From Candidatus Rokuibacteriota bacterium (lineage in GTDB: Bacteria > Methylomirabilota > Methylomirabilia > Rokubacteriales > CSP1-6): 34,002 nt of DNA. The DNA lies in assembly GCA_016209635.1 (NCBI GenBank), contig JACQWC010000102.1, positions 1-34,002 of the forward strand, written 5' to 3'. The notes under the pieces are model-generated. The model searched no databases. It was not told the origin of the DNA and saw only the letters and a program-made list of their open reading frames with translations. This document shows positions 1 to 6,845 of the stretch, one piece after another; position 1 is the stretch's first letter; each line of letters begins with the position of its first letter. The translations under genes were made by a program, and so were the position numbers.

Positions 1-417
1 CGCCAGCACCGTGCCGGCTCCCGGTTCCGCGGCGGCCGTCGCGCTTCCGGCGCGCCGCAACACCGCCTTGATGCGGGCCAGCAGCACGCGCGGGTTGAAC
101 GGCTTGGCGATGTAGTCGTCGGCGCCCATCTCGAGCCCGACGACCCGGTCCACCTCGTCCGTCTTCGCGGTCAGCATGACGATGGGCACAGCCGCCGTCC
201 TCGGATCGCCACGGATGCGGCGGCAGATCTCGAGGCCGTTCATCTCCGGCAGCATCAGGTCGAGCACGATGAGGTCGGGGACCGCCACCCCGAGCTCGCG
301 CAGCGCCTCCTCCCCGGTGGCGGCGCTGCGGCACCGGAAGCCCTCCCGGGCGAGGTGGAGGGCGACCAGCTCGCGGATGTCCGGTTCGTCCTCGACGATC
401 AGTACGTCCCCGACCAT
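1..417 (-). CDS. Response regulator receiver domain, PhoB/OmpR-like (partial, cut by left window edge)
   Basis: This is the N-terminal 139 residues of a two-component response regulator, read on the minus strand and running off the window. The receiver domain is complete. Acidic pocket residues E9 and D10 lie in LIVEDEPD, the phospho-acceptor is D53 in VLDLMLPEMNG, the switch Thr is T83 in MLTAK, and the conserved Lys is K105 in AKPF. The sequence then enters a linker (RIKAVLRRAG followed by an Ala/Gly/Glu-rich stretch), as in PhoB-like proteins with a C-terminal winged helix, but that output domain lies outside the window, so its class is inferred. The ATG at 417 lies 16 bp after the stop of the upstream hydratase-family gene with no clear Shine-Dalgarno, so it is probably the last visible member of the operon starting at 3116. 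No partner histidine kinase is visible. Confidence 0.9.
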   Translation of the reverse strand, partial: MVGDVLIVEDEPDIRELVALHLAREGFRCRSAATGEEALRELGVAVPDLIVLDLMLPEMNGLEICRRIRGDPRTAAVPIVMLTAKTDEVDRVVGLEMGADDYIAKPFNPRVLLARIKAVLRRAGSATAAAEPGAGTVLA

Positions 418-433
418 CAGGCCCGGCGCGCCG

Positions 434-1216
434 TCAGCGTCCGCGGAACCTCGGCGGCCGCTTCTCCTTGAAGGCGCGCACGCCTTCCGCGTGATCGGCG
501 GTCTCGCGCACGATGGCCATGTGGGAGGAGACGAGGTCCAGATGCGTGCGCAGGTCGAGCCGGAGGCTCTGGTAGACGAGACGCTTGATCATCCGGATCG
601 GGATCTGGGGCCCGGCCGCGATCTGGCCAGCGAAGGCGTAGGTCGCGTCGCGTAGCTCGGCGGCCGAAACGACGCGGTTGACGATGCCGAGGCGCAGCGC
701 CTCCGCGGCCTCGACGAAGTCCGCCGTCCAGAGCAGCTCGAGCGCCTTCGCCGCGCCGACGAGCCGCGGGAGGAAGTAGGTGTCGCCGTCGCCTGGCACC
801 AGGCCCACGCGGACGTAGCCCGTCGAGAAGCGGGCCTCGTCCGACGCGATCCGGACATCGCACATGAGGCACATGCCCATGCCGGCGCCGACGGCGAGGC
901 CGTTGACCATCGCGATCACGGGCTTGTCCATCGCCTCGAGCGTCCTCGGCACCCGGTGGATGTTCTCCCAGAGCTGGTTCTTGTTCTCGAGCGGCGTGGG
1001 CTTCCCTTCCTTCATGCGCCCGACGTCCCCACCCGCGCAGAAGGCGCGCCCGGCGCCCGTCACGACGACCACGTTCACGTCGTCGTCGGCCTGGGCGTCG
1101 GCGAGCGCCTTCGCCCACGCGTCGATCATCGCGGCCGTGAACGCGTTGAGCTTGTCGGGGCGATTCAGCGTGATCGTCGCGATCTTGTCCTTGACCTCGT
1201 AGAGCAAGTCGCTCAT
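434..1216 (-). CDS. Enoyl-CoA hydratase/isomerase (crotonase) family protein
   Basis: A 260-residue crotonase-fold protein acting on acyl-CoA thioesters in the cytoplasm. The two oxyanion-hole segments are visible: AFCAGGD (58-64) and NGLAVGAGMG (105-114). The family core MCDVRIASDEARFS follows, then GLVPGDGDTYFLPRLVG. Against the rat hydratase pattern, the two catalytic Glu positions appear to be Gly114 and Tyr134, so a plain hydratase is doubtful. Asp143 or Asp145 in the GLVPGDGDT loop could serve as in isomerase-type members such as PaaG. The ATG at 1216 has a GGAAAGGA Shine-Dalgarno and overlaps the upstream stop (ATGA, 4 nt), which argues against the longer in-frame extension to 1429. 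It is third in an operon with acyl-CoA dehydrogenase, which suits fatty-acid or aromatic-acid degradation. Confidence 0.9.
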   Translation of the reverse strand: MSDLLYEVKDKIATITLNRPDKLNAFTAAMIDAWAKALADAQADDDVNVVVVTGAGRAFCAGGDVGRMKEGKPTPLENKNQLWENIHRVPRTLEAMDKPVIAMVNGLAVGAGMGMCLMCDVRIASDEARFSTGYVRVGLVPGDGDTYFLPRLVGAAKALELLWTADFVEAAEALRLGIVNRVVSAAELRDATYAFAGQIAAGPQIPIRMIKRLVYQSLRLDLRTHLDLVSSHMAIVRETADHAEGVRAFKEKRPPRFRGR

Positions 1217-1923
1217 GGCGACGTGTCCTTTCCCGCCGCGAAGAGATGCCACTCGCCGAGGACTCCCTTCAGGGCGTACGTGCCGCGGTACTCGAACCTG
1301 AGCCCCGAGCCCGCCACGAGGTCCTTCACCGTGCTCGAGACCAGGACCTCGCCGGCCTTGGCCAGGGCGGCGATGCGGGCCCCGACGTGCACGGCGATCC
1401 CGCCGAGCTTCACCCACATGACCTCGCACTCGCCGGTGTGGAGGCCGGCGCGGATCTCGAGCCCGAGCGCCCGCACGGCGTCGGCGACGGCGGCGGCGGC
1501 CCTGACGGCGCGCGCCGGACCGTCGAAGGCGGCGAGGAACCCGTCCCCCGCGGTGTCGATCTCGCGGCCGCGGAAGCGCGCCAGCTGCTCGCGCACCAGC
1601 GCGTGGTGGGAGTCGAGCAGGTCCCGCCAGCGACGGTCGCCCAGCTCGACGGTCTTCCGCGTCGCGTCCACGATGTCGGTGAACATGACGGTGGCGAGGA
1701 CGCGGTCGGAGAGGCCGGTCCCGCGCTTGTCGAAGAGGATGAGGCGCGAGAAGGAGGCGAGCCGCTGGAGGAACCGGGCCATGGACGGCTCCTCCCAGAA
1801 GACCTCGACGTTCGACACCCAGCCCGGCACGAGCACGAGGTCGCGCGGCCCCTCGCCGACGACCTGGTAGGCGATGTTGACGTCGCCGCTGCGCGCGTAG
1901 TGCGTCTCGGGCTTCGTGGTCAC
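1213..1923 (-). CDS. Truncated alpha/beta-hydrolase joined to a class III nucleotide cyclase-like domain (internal deletion)
   Basis: A 236-residue protein starting at GTG 1923 with GGAGG 5 nt upstream. Residues 1-74 match the beginning of the alpha/beta-hydrolase module common in hydrolase-cyclase fusions (THYARSGDVNIAYQ, then FDKRGTGLSDR). At residue 75 it jumps straight into the cyclase module (VLATVMFTDIV to the end). The nucleophile elbow, cap and catalytic His of the hydrolase are absent, so that half cannot be a working hydrolase. In the cyclase half the metal-binding Asp residues are present (D83 in FTDIV, D127 in TAGDGF). The purine-specifying Lys and Asp and the transition-state Asn are replaced (EIDTAGDG; GIAVHVGAR), so catalysis is doubtful. 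It sits 14 bp after the acyl-CoA dehydrogenase and overlaps the crotonase gene by 4 nt. It may be a binding or regulatory remnant. Confidence 0.82.
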   Translation of the reverse strand: MTTKPETHYARSGDVNIAYQVVGEGPRDLVLVPGWVSNVEVFWEEPSMARFLQRLASFSRLILFDKRGTGLSDRVLATVMFTDIVDATRKTVELGDRRWRDLLDSHHALVREQLARFRGREIDTAGDGFLAAFDGPARAVRAAAAVADAVRALGLEIRAGLHTGECEVMWVKLGGIAVHVGARIAALAKAGEVLVSSTVKDLVAGSGLRFEYRGTYALKGVLGEWHLFAAGKDTSP

Positions 1924-1937
1924 GCGGCCCTCCGCGC

Positions 1938-3116
1938 TCAGTCCTTGGGGAGGCCGAGCACGCGCTCGGCGAGGATGTTCTTGAGGATCTCGGAGGTTCC
2001 GGCGCGGATGCCGCTGGCGCGCGCGAGGAGCGCGTAGAACTCCCACTGGCCCTCGTCGGCCGCCCAGGGAGAGCCGTGGGCGATCTGCGAGGAGGGGCCG
2101 AGCACCTCGGTGGCGACCTCCGCGAGCTCCTGGTCGACCTGGCTCCAGAAGAGCTTCGCGGTCGAGCCCTCCGGCCCCGGCTGGCCGCCGCGCAGGATCT
2201 TCGTCAGGCTCCGGTACCCGTTGAGCTGGAGCGCCTGCTCGCCGATCCAGAGGTGCGCGACCTTCTGCCGCACGACCGGGTCGCCCGAGCGGCCCCGCTC
2301 CTTCGTCAGCCGGACGAGGCGGCGGAGGGCGTTCCGCAGCGAGATGTGACGGATGAAGGTGAGGAGGTCCCGCTCGTATGCCAGGGTGGTGATCGCCACG
2401 GACCACCCCTCGTTGAGCTTCCCCACGAGGTTGTCCACCGGGACCCTGACGTTGTCGAAGAAGACCTCGTTGAACTCCGCCTCGCCGGTGATCTGGCGGA
2501 GCGGACGGACCGTGATCCCCGGCGTCCGCATGTCGACCAGGAGGAAGCTGATCCCCTTGTGCTTCGGCGCCGCGGCGTCGGTGCGCACCAGGAGGAAGCA
2601 CCAGTCGGCGACGTGCGCCATGCTCGTCCAGACCTTCTGGCCATTGACCACGAACGTGTCGCCCTCGCGCACGGCACGCGTCTGGAGGTTCGCGAGGTCG
2701 GAGCCGGCGTTCGGCTCGGAGAAGCCCTGACACCACAGCTCGTCGGCGGTCAGGATGCCCGGCAGGAACCGCGCCTGCTGCGCGGGGGTCCCGTGCCGCA
2801 TGAGGGTCGGACCGAGCATCGACAGCCCCCCGCGATTCACGAACTGCGGCGACTCCGCCTGCGCCATCTCCTGATAGAGGATGATCTGCTCGACGATCGA
2901 CGCGCCCCGCCCCCCGAACGCGGGCGGCCAGTCCATGCCGACGTACCCAGCCCCGTACATCCGCTTCTGCCAGGCGCGGAGCTGGCGGACCTCCTCGCGG
3001 TCAGCCCGCGAGGCGGCGAACGCGCGCCCGCGGAGGTCGTCCGGCACGTTGGCCTCGAGCCAGGCGCGGACGTCCTTGCGGAACGCCTCCTGCGCAGCCG
3101 TGAAGTCGAAGTCCAT
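1938..3116 (-). CDS. Acyl-CoA dehydrogenase
   Basis: A full-length 392-residue FAD-dependent acyl-CoA dehydrogenase, which introduces the alpha-beta double bond into an acyl-CoA and passes electrons to ETF. The helical N-terminal domain (1-125) is followed by the beta-domain signature CQGFSEPNAGSDLA (129-142) and VNGQKVWTS (157-165), then the C-terminal helical domain. At the MCAD catalytic Glu position the sequence reads IRAGTSEI, with Ala instead of Glu. The likely base is E248 in LAYERD, where isovaleryl-CoA and long-chain dehydrogenases carry theirs. The ATG at 3116 is preceded by GGAGG at a 10-nt spacing and a TACAAT hexamer at 3137-3132. It heads an operon with the cyclase-like, crotonase and response regulator genes. 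The substrate is not evident; a branched or aromatic acyl-CoA is possible. Confidence 0.95.
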   Translation of the reverse strand: MDFDFTAAQEAFRKDVRAWLEANVPDDLRGRAFAASRADREEVRQLRAWQKRMYGAGYVGMDWPPAFGGRGASIVEQIILYQEMAQAESPQFVNRGGLSMLGPTLMRHGTPAQQARFLPGILTADELWCQGFSEPNAGSDLANLQTRAVREGDTFVVNGQKVWTSMAHVADWCFLLVRTDAAAPKHKGISFLLVDMRTPGITVRPLRQITGEAEFNEVFFDNVRVPVDNLVGKLNEGWSVAITTLAYERDLLTFIRHISLRNALRRLVRLTKERGRSGDPVVRQKVAHLWIGEQALQLNGYRSLTKILRGGQPGPEGSTAKLFWSQVDQELAEVATEVLGPSSQIAHGSPWAADEGQWEFYALLARASGIRAGTSEILKNILAERVLGLPKD

Positions 3117-3127
3117 CTACCGAGCGC

Positions 3128-3172
3128 CTCCATTGTAGCGGGGGCCTCGAGACCGGCGCGGATCGTGGGTGG
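3128..3172 (-). repeat. 45-bp dispersed element, copy 1 (upstream of the acyl-CoA dehydrogenase)
   Basis: Read on the minus strand, this begins CCACCCACG and ends CCCCCGCTACAATGGAG just before the start codon at 3116. Ungapped, it matches the copy at 4028-4072 at 35 of 45 positions and the copy at 29526-29570 at 32 of 45. It contains the TACAAT hexamer (3137-3132) and the GGAGG that could be the -10 and ribosome binding site of the gene. Further upstream, 3178-3200 holds ACCCAC and GGAGCCGGC, a degenerate match to the start of the 66-bp unit near hemG. The rest of the 3117-3223 gap holds nothing else I recognise. Confidence 0.65.
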
Positions 3173-3223
3173 TCTGAGACAGGTGGGTGCCGGCTCCGTT
3201 CGGCGCGTGCGAACACGCGCGCG

Positions 3224-4021
3224 TCACTGCATGACCACGCCGCCGTCGACGTTGAGCGCCTGCCCGGTGATGTTCCGCGCCTCGTCGGAAGCGAGGAACA
3301 CCGCGGTCCAGCCGATGTCCTCCGGCGTCTGTTCGCGCTTCATCGGGACCAGGTCGCTCACGCGCTTCTCGAACACCTGGCGCGGGGTCATCCCGGCGAA
3401 CGCGGGGTTCGTGGCGGCGATGTGCGCGGCCAGCTTCTCCCAGAAGGCCGTGTAGAGAACGCCGGGGCAGATCGCGTTCACCGTGACCCCGTACGGGGCC
3501 AGCTCCTTGGCGACGACGCGGGTGAAGGTGATGACGCCCATCTTGGCGACGCTGTAGGGCGGCATCGTCAGCGCCGAGATCGGCCCCGCGATCGAGGCGA
3601 TGTTGACGATCCGCCCCGCGCGGCGCTCGATGAAGTATGGCGCGATCGCCCTGGAGGTGAGGAACACCGACTTGGTGTTGACGGCGAAGGTCCGGTCCCA
3701 ATCCTCCTCGGTGTTGTTCGTGAACGGCATCCCCGGCGCCGACGCCGCGCCCGCGTTGTTGACGAGGATGTCGATCCTGCCGAGCGCGTCGCGCGTCCGG
3801 TCGACCATGCCCTTCACGTCGGCGGCGCTGGTCACGTCCGTCTTCATGGCGACGGCGCGGCGCCCGAGCGCCTTGACCTCGTCCGCGACCTTCTCCGCGT
3901 TGAGGACCTGGATGTCGGGGATGGCGACGTCCGCGCCCTCGCGCGCCATCGCGAGCGTGATCCCACGTCCGATGCCGCTCCCGCCGCCCGTCACGATCGC
4001 AACCTTGCCGGCAAGTCGCAT
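3224..4021 (-). CDS. SDR family oxidoreductase (3-oxoacyl-ACP reductase/FabG-like)
   Basis: A 265-residue classical short-chain dehydrogenase/reductase. The Rossmann cofactor motif is TGGGSGIG (11-18), and Asp36 ends beta-strand 2, which favours NAD(H). NNAG lies at 88-91. The catalytic tetrad is N115, S143, Y156 and K160 (PYSVAK). The C-terminus NVDGGVVMQ is typical. It probably oxidises a hydroxyacyl or alcohol substrate in the cytoplasm; the fatty-acid genes downstream hint at 3-hydroxyacyl-CoA, but the substrate cannot be read from the sequence. The ATG at 4021 has AAGGAG 6 nt upstream. It is divergent from the dehydratase at 4133, with 111 bp between them. It lies 107 bp ahead of the acyl-CoA dehydrogenase, and both genes carry a copy of the same 45-bp upstream element, so they may be co-regulated. 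Confidence 0.93.
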   Translation of the reverse strand: MRLAGKVAIVTGGGSGIGRGITLAMAREGADVAIPDIQVLNAEKVADEVKALGRRAVAMKTDVTSAADVKGMVDRTRDALGRIDILVNNAGAASAPGMPFTNNTEEDWDRTFAVNTKSVFLTSRAIAPYFIERRAGRIVNIASIAGPISALTMPPYSVAKMGVITFTRVVAKELAPYGVTVNAICPGVLYTAFWEKLAAHIAATNPAFAGMTPRQVFEKRVSDLVPMKREQTPEDIGWTAVFLASDEARNITGQALNVDGGVVMQ

Positions 4022-4027
4022 GCGACT

Positions 4028-4072
4028 CTCCTTTGTAGCGGCGTCCGCGAGGCCGGCTCCCTCCGTGGGTGG
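4028..4072 (-). repeat. 45-bp dispersed element, copy 2 (upstream of the SDR gene)
   Basis: On the minus strand it runs from CCACCCACG to CGCCGCTACAAAGGAG, 6 nt before the ATG at 4021. It matches copy 1 at 35 of 45 positions and the hemG copy at 34 of 45, without gaps. It supplies the AAGGAG ribosome binding site and a TACAAA hexamer. Orientation relative to the downstream gene is the same as in the other copies. Confidence 0.65.
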
Positions 4073-4107
4073 CCCGAGCGAGGCGCGCCCCGGCGCCGTC
4101 CGTCCTC

Positions 4108-4113
4108 TATAAT
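4108..4113 (+). promoter_or_regulatory. Consensus -10 box TATAAT for the IlvD/Edd dehydratase
   Basis: A perfect TATAAT in very GC-rich DNA, 19 nt before the ATG at 4133, followed by the ribosome binding site GGAGGGG. Transcription would start near 4120, giving a leader of about 13 nt. No TTGACA-like -35 box is visible at the usual spacing. Confidence 0.6.
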
Positions 4114-4132
4114 TGATGCTTCGGAGGGGACC

Positions 4133-5866
4133 ATGACAGCACACCAGCTCAGGAGCCGCAACTGGTTCGGCCGGACCGATCTCGACGGGTTCGTCCATCG
4201 CTCGTGGCTCAAGACCGAAGGCTTCAGCGACCTCGTCTTCGACGGCCGGCCCGTCATCGGCATCGCCAACTCCTGGTCGGAGCTGACGAACTGCAACGCG
4301 CACCTGCGGCAGGTCGCCGACGCGGTCAAGCGCGGCGTCTGGAGCGCGGGCGGCTTCCCCCTCGAGTTCCCGACGATCTCGCTGGGCGAGGTGCTGATGA
4401 AGCCCACCACCATGCTCTTCCGCAACCTGATGGCGATGGACGTCGAGGAGTGCGTCCGGGCCTACCCGCTCGACGCGGTGGTGCTGCTGTCAGGATGCGA
4501 CAAGACGACGCCGGCCATGCTCATGGGCGCGGCCTCGGCCGACATCCCCGCGATCATGGTCACCGGCGGGCCGATGCTCCGCGGCAAGTGGCGGACCGAG
4601 GAGCTGGGCTCCGGCACCGACGCCTGGCGGCTCTGGGCCGAGCGCCGCGCCGGACGCCTCTCCGACGAGGAGCTGTGCGAGGCGGAGTCGTGCATGTCGC
4701 GCTCGAGCGGCCACTGCATGGTCATGGGCACGGCCTCCACGATGGCCTCGATGGCCGAAGCCCTCGGTATGACCCTGCCCGGCAACGCCGCGATCCCCGC
4801 GCCCGACTCGCGCCGCCTGGCCCAGGCCGAGCTGGCGGGACGCCGCGCCGTGGAGATGGCGCTGGCGGGCGGGCCGAAACCCTCGGAGATCCTGACGGCG
4901 CAGGCGCTCGACAACGCGATCCGCGCCGACATGGCGATCGGCGGGTCCACGAACGCGATCATCCACCTCGTCGCCATCGCGGGACGGGTCGGGGTCCCGC
5001 TGCCGCTCTCGCGGTTCGACGAGCTGTCGCGCACCACGCCGTTCCTCGTGAACCTCCGGCCGTCGGGGAAGTACCTGATGGAGGACTTCTTCTACGCGGG
5101 CGGGCTCCCGGCCGTGATGAAGGAGCTGCTCCCGCTCCTCCACGGCGACGCGCTCACCGTCAACGGCCGCACGATGGCGCAGAACGTCCGCGATGCGCGC
5201 TGCGACAACGAGGACGTCATCCGGCCCCTCGGTCTCCCGCTGGCGCCGGAGGGCGGGACCGTGATCCTCTCCGGGAACCTCTGCCCCGACGGCGCCGTCC
5301 TCAAGCAGTCGGCCGCCTCCCCGCACCTCCTCGTCCACCGGGGACGCGCCGTCGTCTTCGAGGACCACGCCGATCTTCACCGGAGGATCGACGACCCGTC
5401 CCTCGCGATCGACGAGACTGCGATCCTGGTCCTCAAGCACGTCGGCCCGAAGGGCGCGCCCGGCATGCCCGAGTGGGGCGCCGCGCCCATCCCGGCGCGC
5501 CTCCTCAAGCAAGGCGTGAAGGACATGGTCCGCATCTCGGACGCGCGCATGAGCGGCACCTCGTACGGCACCGTGGTCCTCCACGTGGCGCCGGAGTCGG
5601 CGATCGGCGGGCCGCTGGCGCTCGTGCGCGACGGCGACGAGATCGAGCTGGACGTCCCCAGGCGGAGCCTCACGCTCCGCGTGGCCGACGAGGAGCTGGC
5701 CCGGCGGCGCGCCGCCTGGAGGCCGCGACCGCCGCACTTCACCCGCGGCTACGGCCGGCTCTTCCTGGACCACGTGCTCCAGGCCAACGAGGGGTGCGAC
5801 TTCGACTACCTCCGGGGTCGGACCCCCGTCCGCGCCGAGGACACCGCCGGGCCCTCCCACACCTGA
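4133..5866 (+). CDS. IlvD/Edd family dehydratase (sugar-acid or dihydroxy-acid dehydratase)
   Basis: A 577-residue Fe-S dehydratase that removes water from a 2,3-dihydroxy acid or aldonic acid in the cytoplasm. The three cluster Cys are visible: C54 (LTNCNAHL), C122 (SGCDKTTPA) and C195 (SGHCMVMG). K124 is the lysine that is carbamylated for Mg binding in this family. SGTSYG near residue 478 carries the Ser general base. The openings RSRNWFGR and GFVHRSWLK, and the GGFPLEFP stretch, resemble L-arabinonate/pentonate dehydratases more than biosynthetic IlvD. No leucine, isoleucine or valine gene is nearby, so I prefer a sugar-acid role, but the substrate is open. GGAGGGG and TATAAT precede the start. 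Its last 61 bp overlap the convergent murQ gene. Confidence 0.93.
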   Translation: MTAHQLRSRNWFGRTDLDGFVHRSWLKTEGFSDLVFDGRPVIGIANSWSELTNCNAHLRQVADAVKRGVWSAGGFPLEFPTISLGEVLMKPTTMLFRNLMAMDVEECVRAYPLDAVVLLSGCDKTTPAMLMGAASADIPAIMVTGGPMLRGKWRTEELGSGTDAWRLWAERRAGRLSDEELCEAESCMSRSSGHCMVMGTASTMASMAEALGMTLPGNAAIPAPDSRRLAQAELAGRRAVEMALAGGPKPSEILTAQALDNAIRADMAIGGSTNAIIHLVAIAGRVGVPLPLSRFDELSRTTPFLVNLRPSGKYLMEDFFYAGGLPAVMKELLPLLHGDALTVNGRTMAQNVRDARCDNEDVIRPLGLPLAPEGGTVILSGNLCPDGAVLKQSAASPHLLVHRGRAVVFEDHADLHRRIDDPSLAIDETAILVLKHVGPKGAPGMPEWGAAPIPARLLKQGVKDMVRISDARMSGTSYGTVVLHVAPESAIGGPLALVRDGDEIELDVPRRSLTLRVADEELARRRAAWRPRPPHFTRGYGRLFLDHVLQANEGCDFDYLRGRTPVRAEDTAGPSHT

Positions 5867-6816
5867 CCTCGCCGTCGCCGACGGGAGGCTTCCAGCGCGT
5901 CCCGGAGGGACCCGCCGGCGGCGCGGAGCGCGCGCGACGCCGCAGCGGCGGAGAGGCCGGTGCGCGCGATGACGATCGCGACCCGGACGTTTCCGCCCGA
6001 CTCGGCGAGCACCCGGCGCGCGCGGGGGCGCGACACGCCCGCCAGCTCCGCGACCAGCCCGAGGGCCCGCGCGCGGAGCTTCGTCGAGCGCGGCAGGAGA
6101 TCGACCATCCGGTTCCCGTAGACCTTGCCGAGCCGCGCCATGCTCGCGGTGGTGAGGGTGTTGAGCACGAGCTTCGTCGCGGTGCCCGCCTTGAGCCGCG
6201 TGGAGCCGGCGAGCACCTCGGGACCCGGGCGAGGCGCGATGACGAGCGGTTCGCGCTCGAGCGCGCGCTTCCCCGGGCGGGCGCGGGGCGACGAGCCGGC
6301 GGCCGGGTTACAGGCGACGAGCACCGTCCGCGCGCCGGCACGCCGGGCGGCGGCGAGCGCCGAGCGCACGAACGGCGTCACGCCGCTCGCCGACACGCCG
6401 ACGACGACGTCCCCCCGCCGCACGCGCTGCCGGACCGCACGCGCCGCGGCCGCCCGGTCGTCCTCGGCGCCCTCGCGTGATCTGAAGACCGCCGGTCGAC
6501 CGCCCGCGATGATGGCTTGAACCAGACGTGGTGGAGTCCCGAAGGTCGGCGGGCATTCCGCCGCCTCGAGGACGCCGAGCCGGCCGCTCGTGCCCGCGCC
6601 GGCGAAGAAGAGCCGGCCGCCGCCGCGGAGCGACGTCACGATCAGCTCGACCGCCGCGGCGATCCTCGGGAGGACCCGACGGACGGCCAGCACCGCCCGC
6701 CGGTCCTCGCGGTGCATCAGTCGCGCGATCGCGAGCGGGCTCAAGCGGTCGAGATGGCGGCTCGCGCGGTTCGGGCGCTCGGTCGTCAACCGCTCCCAGC
6801 GAAAAGGCACGGCCAT
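5806..6816 (-). CDS. murQ: N-acetylmuramic acid 6-phosphate etherase
   Basis: A 336-residue SIS-domain enzyme that cleaves the lactyl ether of MurNAc-6-phosphate to give GlcNAc-6-phosphate and D-lactate in the cytoplasm. Family hallmarks are present: TERPNRASRHLDRLS near the N-terminus, the phosphosugar loop GAGTSGRLGVLEAAECPPTF (73-92) with its conserved Glu residues, EGAEDD (115-120), STRLKAGTATKLVLNTLTT and KVYGNRMVDLL. A C-terminal helical region follows, then an Arg-rich tail that is antisense to the end of the dehydratase gene (61-bp overlap). The ATG at 6816 is only 29 bp from the divergent namZ start, with a TAGCAT hexamer 9 nt upstream. With namZ, nagZ and a sugar kinase nearby, it fits a peptidoglycan amino-sugar salvage pathway. 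The identification is secure. Confidence 0.95.
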   Translation of the reverse strand: MAVPFRWERLTTERPNRASRHLDRLSPLAIARLMHREDRRAVLAVRRVLPRIAAAVELIVTSLRGGGRLFFAGAGTSGRLGVLEAAECPPTFGTPPRLVQAIIAGGRPAVFRSREGAEDDRAAAARAVRQRVRRGDVVVGVSASGVTPFVRSALAAARRAGARTVLVACNPAAGSSPRARPGKRALEREPLVIAPRPGPEVLAGSTRLKAGTATKLVLNTLTTASMARLGKVYGNRMVDLLPRSTKLRARALGLVAELAGVSRPRARRVLAESGGNVRVAIVIARTGLSAAAASRALRAAGGSLRDALEASRRRRRGQVWEGPAVSSARTGVRPRR

Positions 6817-6825
6817 CCCGCCCGC

Positions 6826-6838
6826 ATGCTACTACTAT
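6826..6838. promoter_or_regulatory. Back-to-back -10 hexamers of the murQ/namZ divergent promoter
   Basis: On the plus strand TACTAT (6833-6838) ends 7 nt before the namZ ATG. On the minus strand TAGCAT (6831-6826) ends 9 nt before the murQ ATG. Only 29 bp separate the two start codons, so any -35 contacts for one promoter would lie inside the other gene. Both transcripts would be leaderless or nearly so. This is a prediction from spacing and hexamer match only. Confidence 0.45.
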
Positions 6839-6845
6839 CTGCCGC

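Noticed and set aside
1217-1429. Longer N-terminus for the crotonase gene
   Set aside because: The extra residues are antisense-like, low complexity, and overlap the cyclase-like gene; a good ribosome site precedes 1216.
3422-5866. An extended plus-strand frame upstream of the dehydratase ATG at 4133
   Set aside because: The added part is antisense to the SDR gene and lacks domain similarity; TATAAT and GGAGGGG fix the start at 4133.
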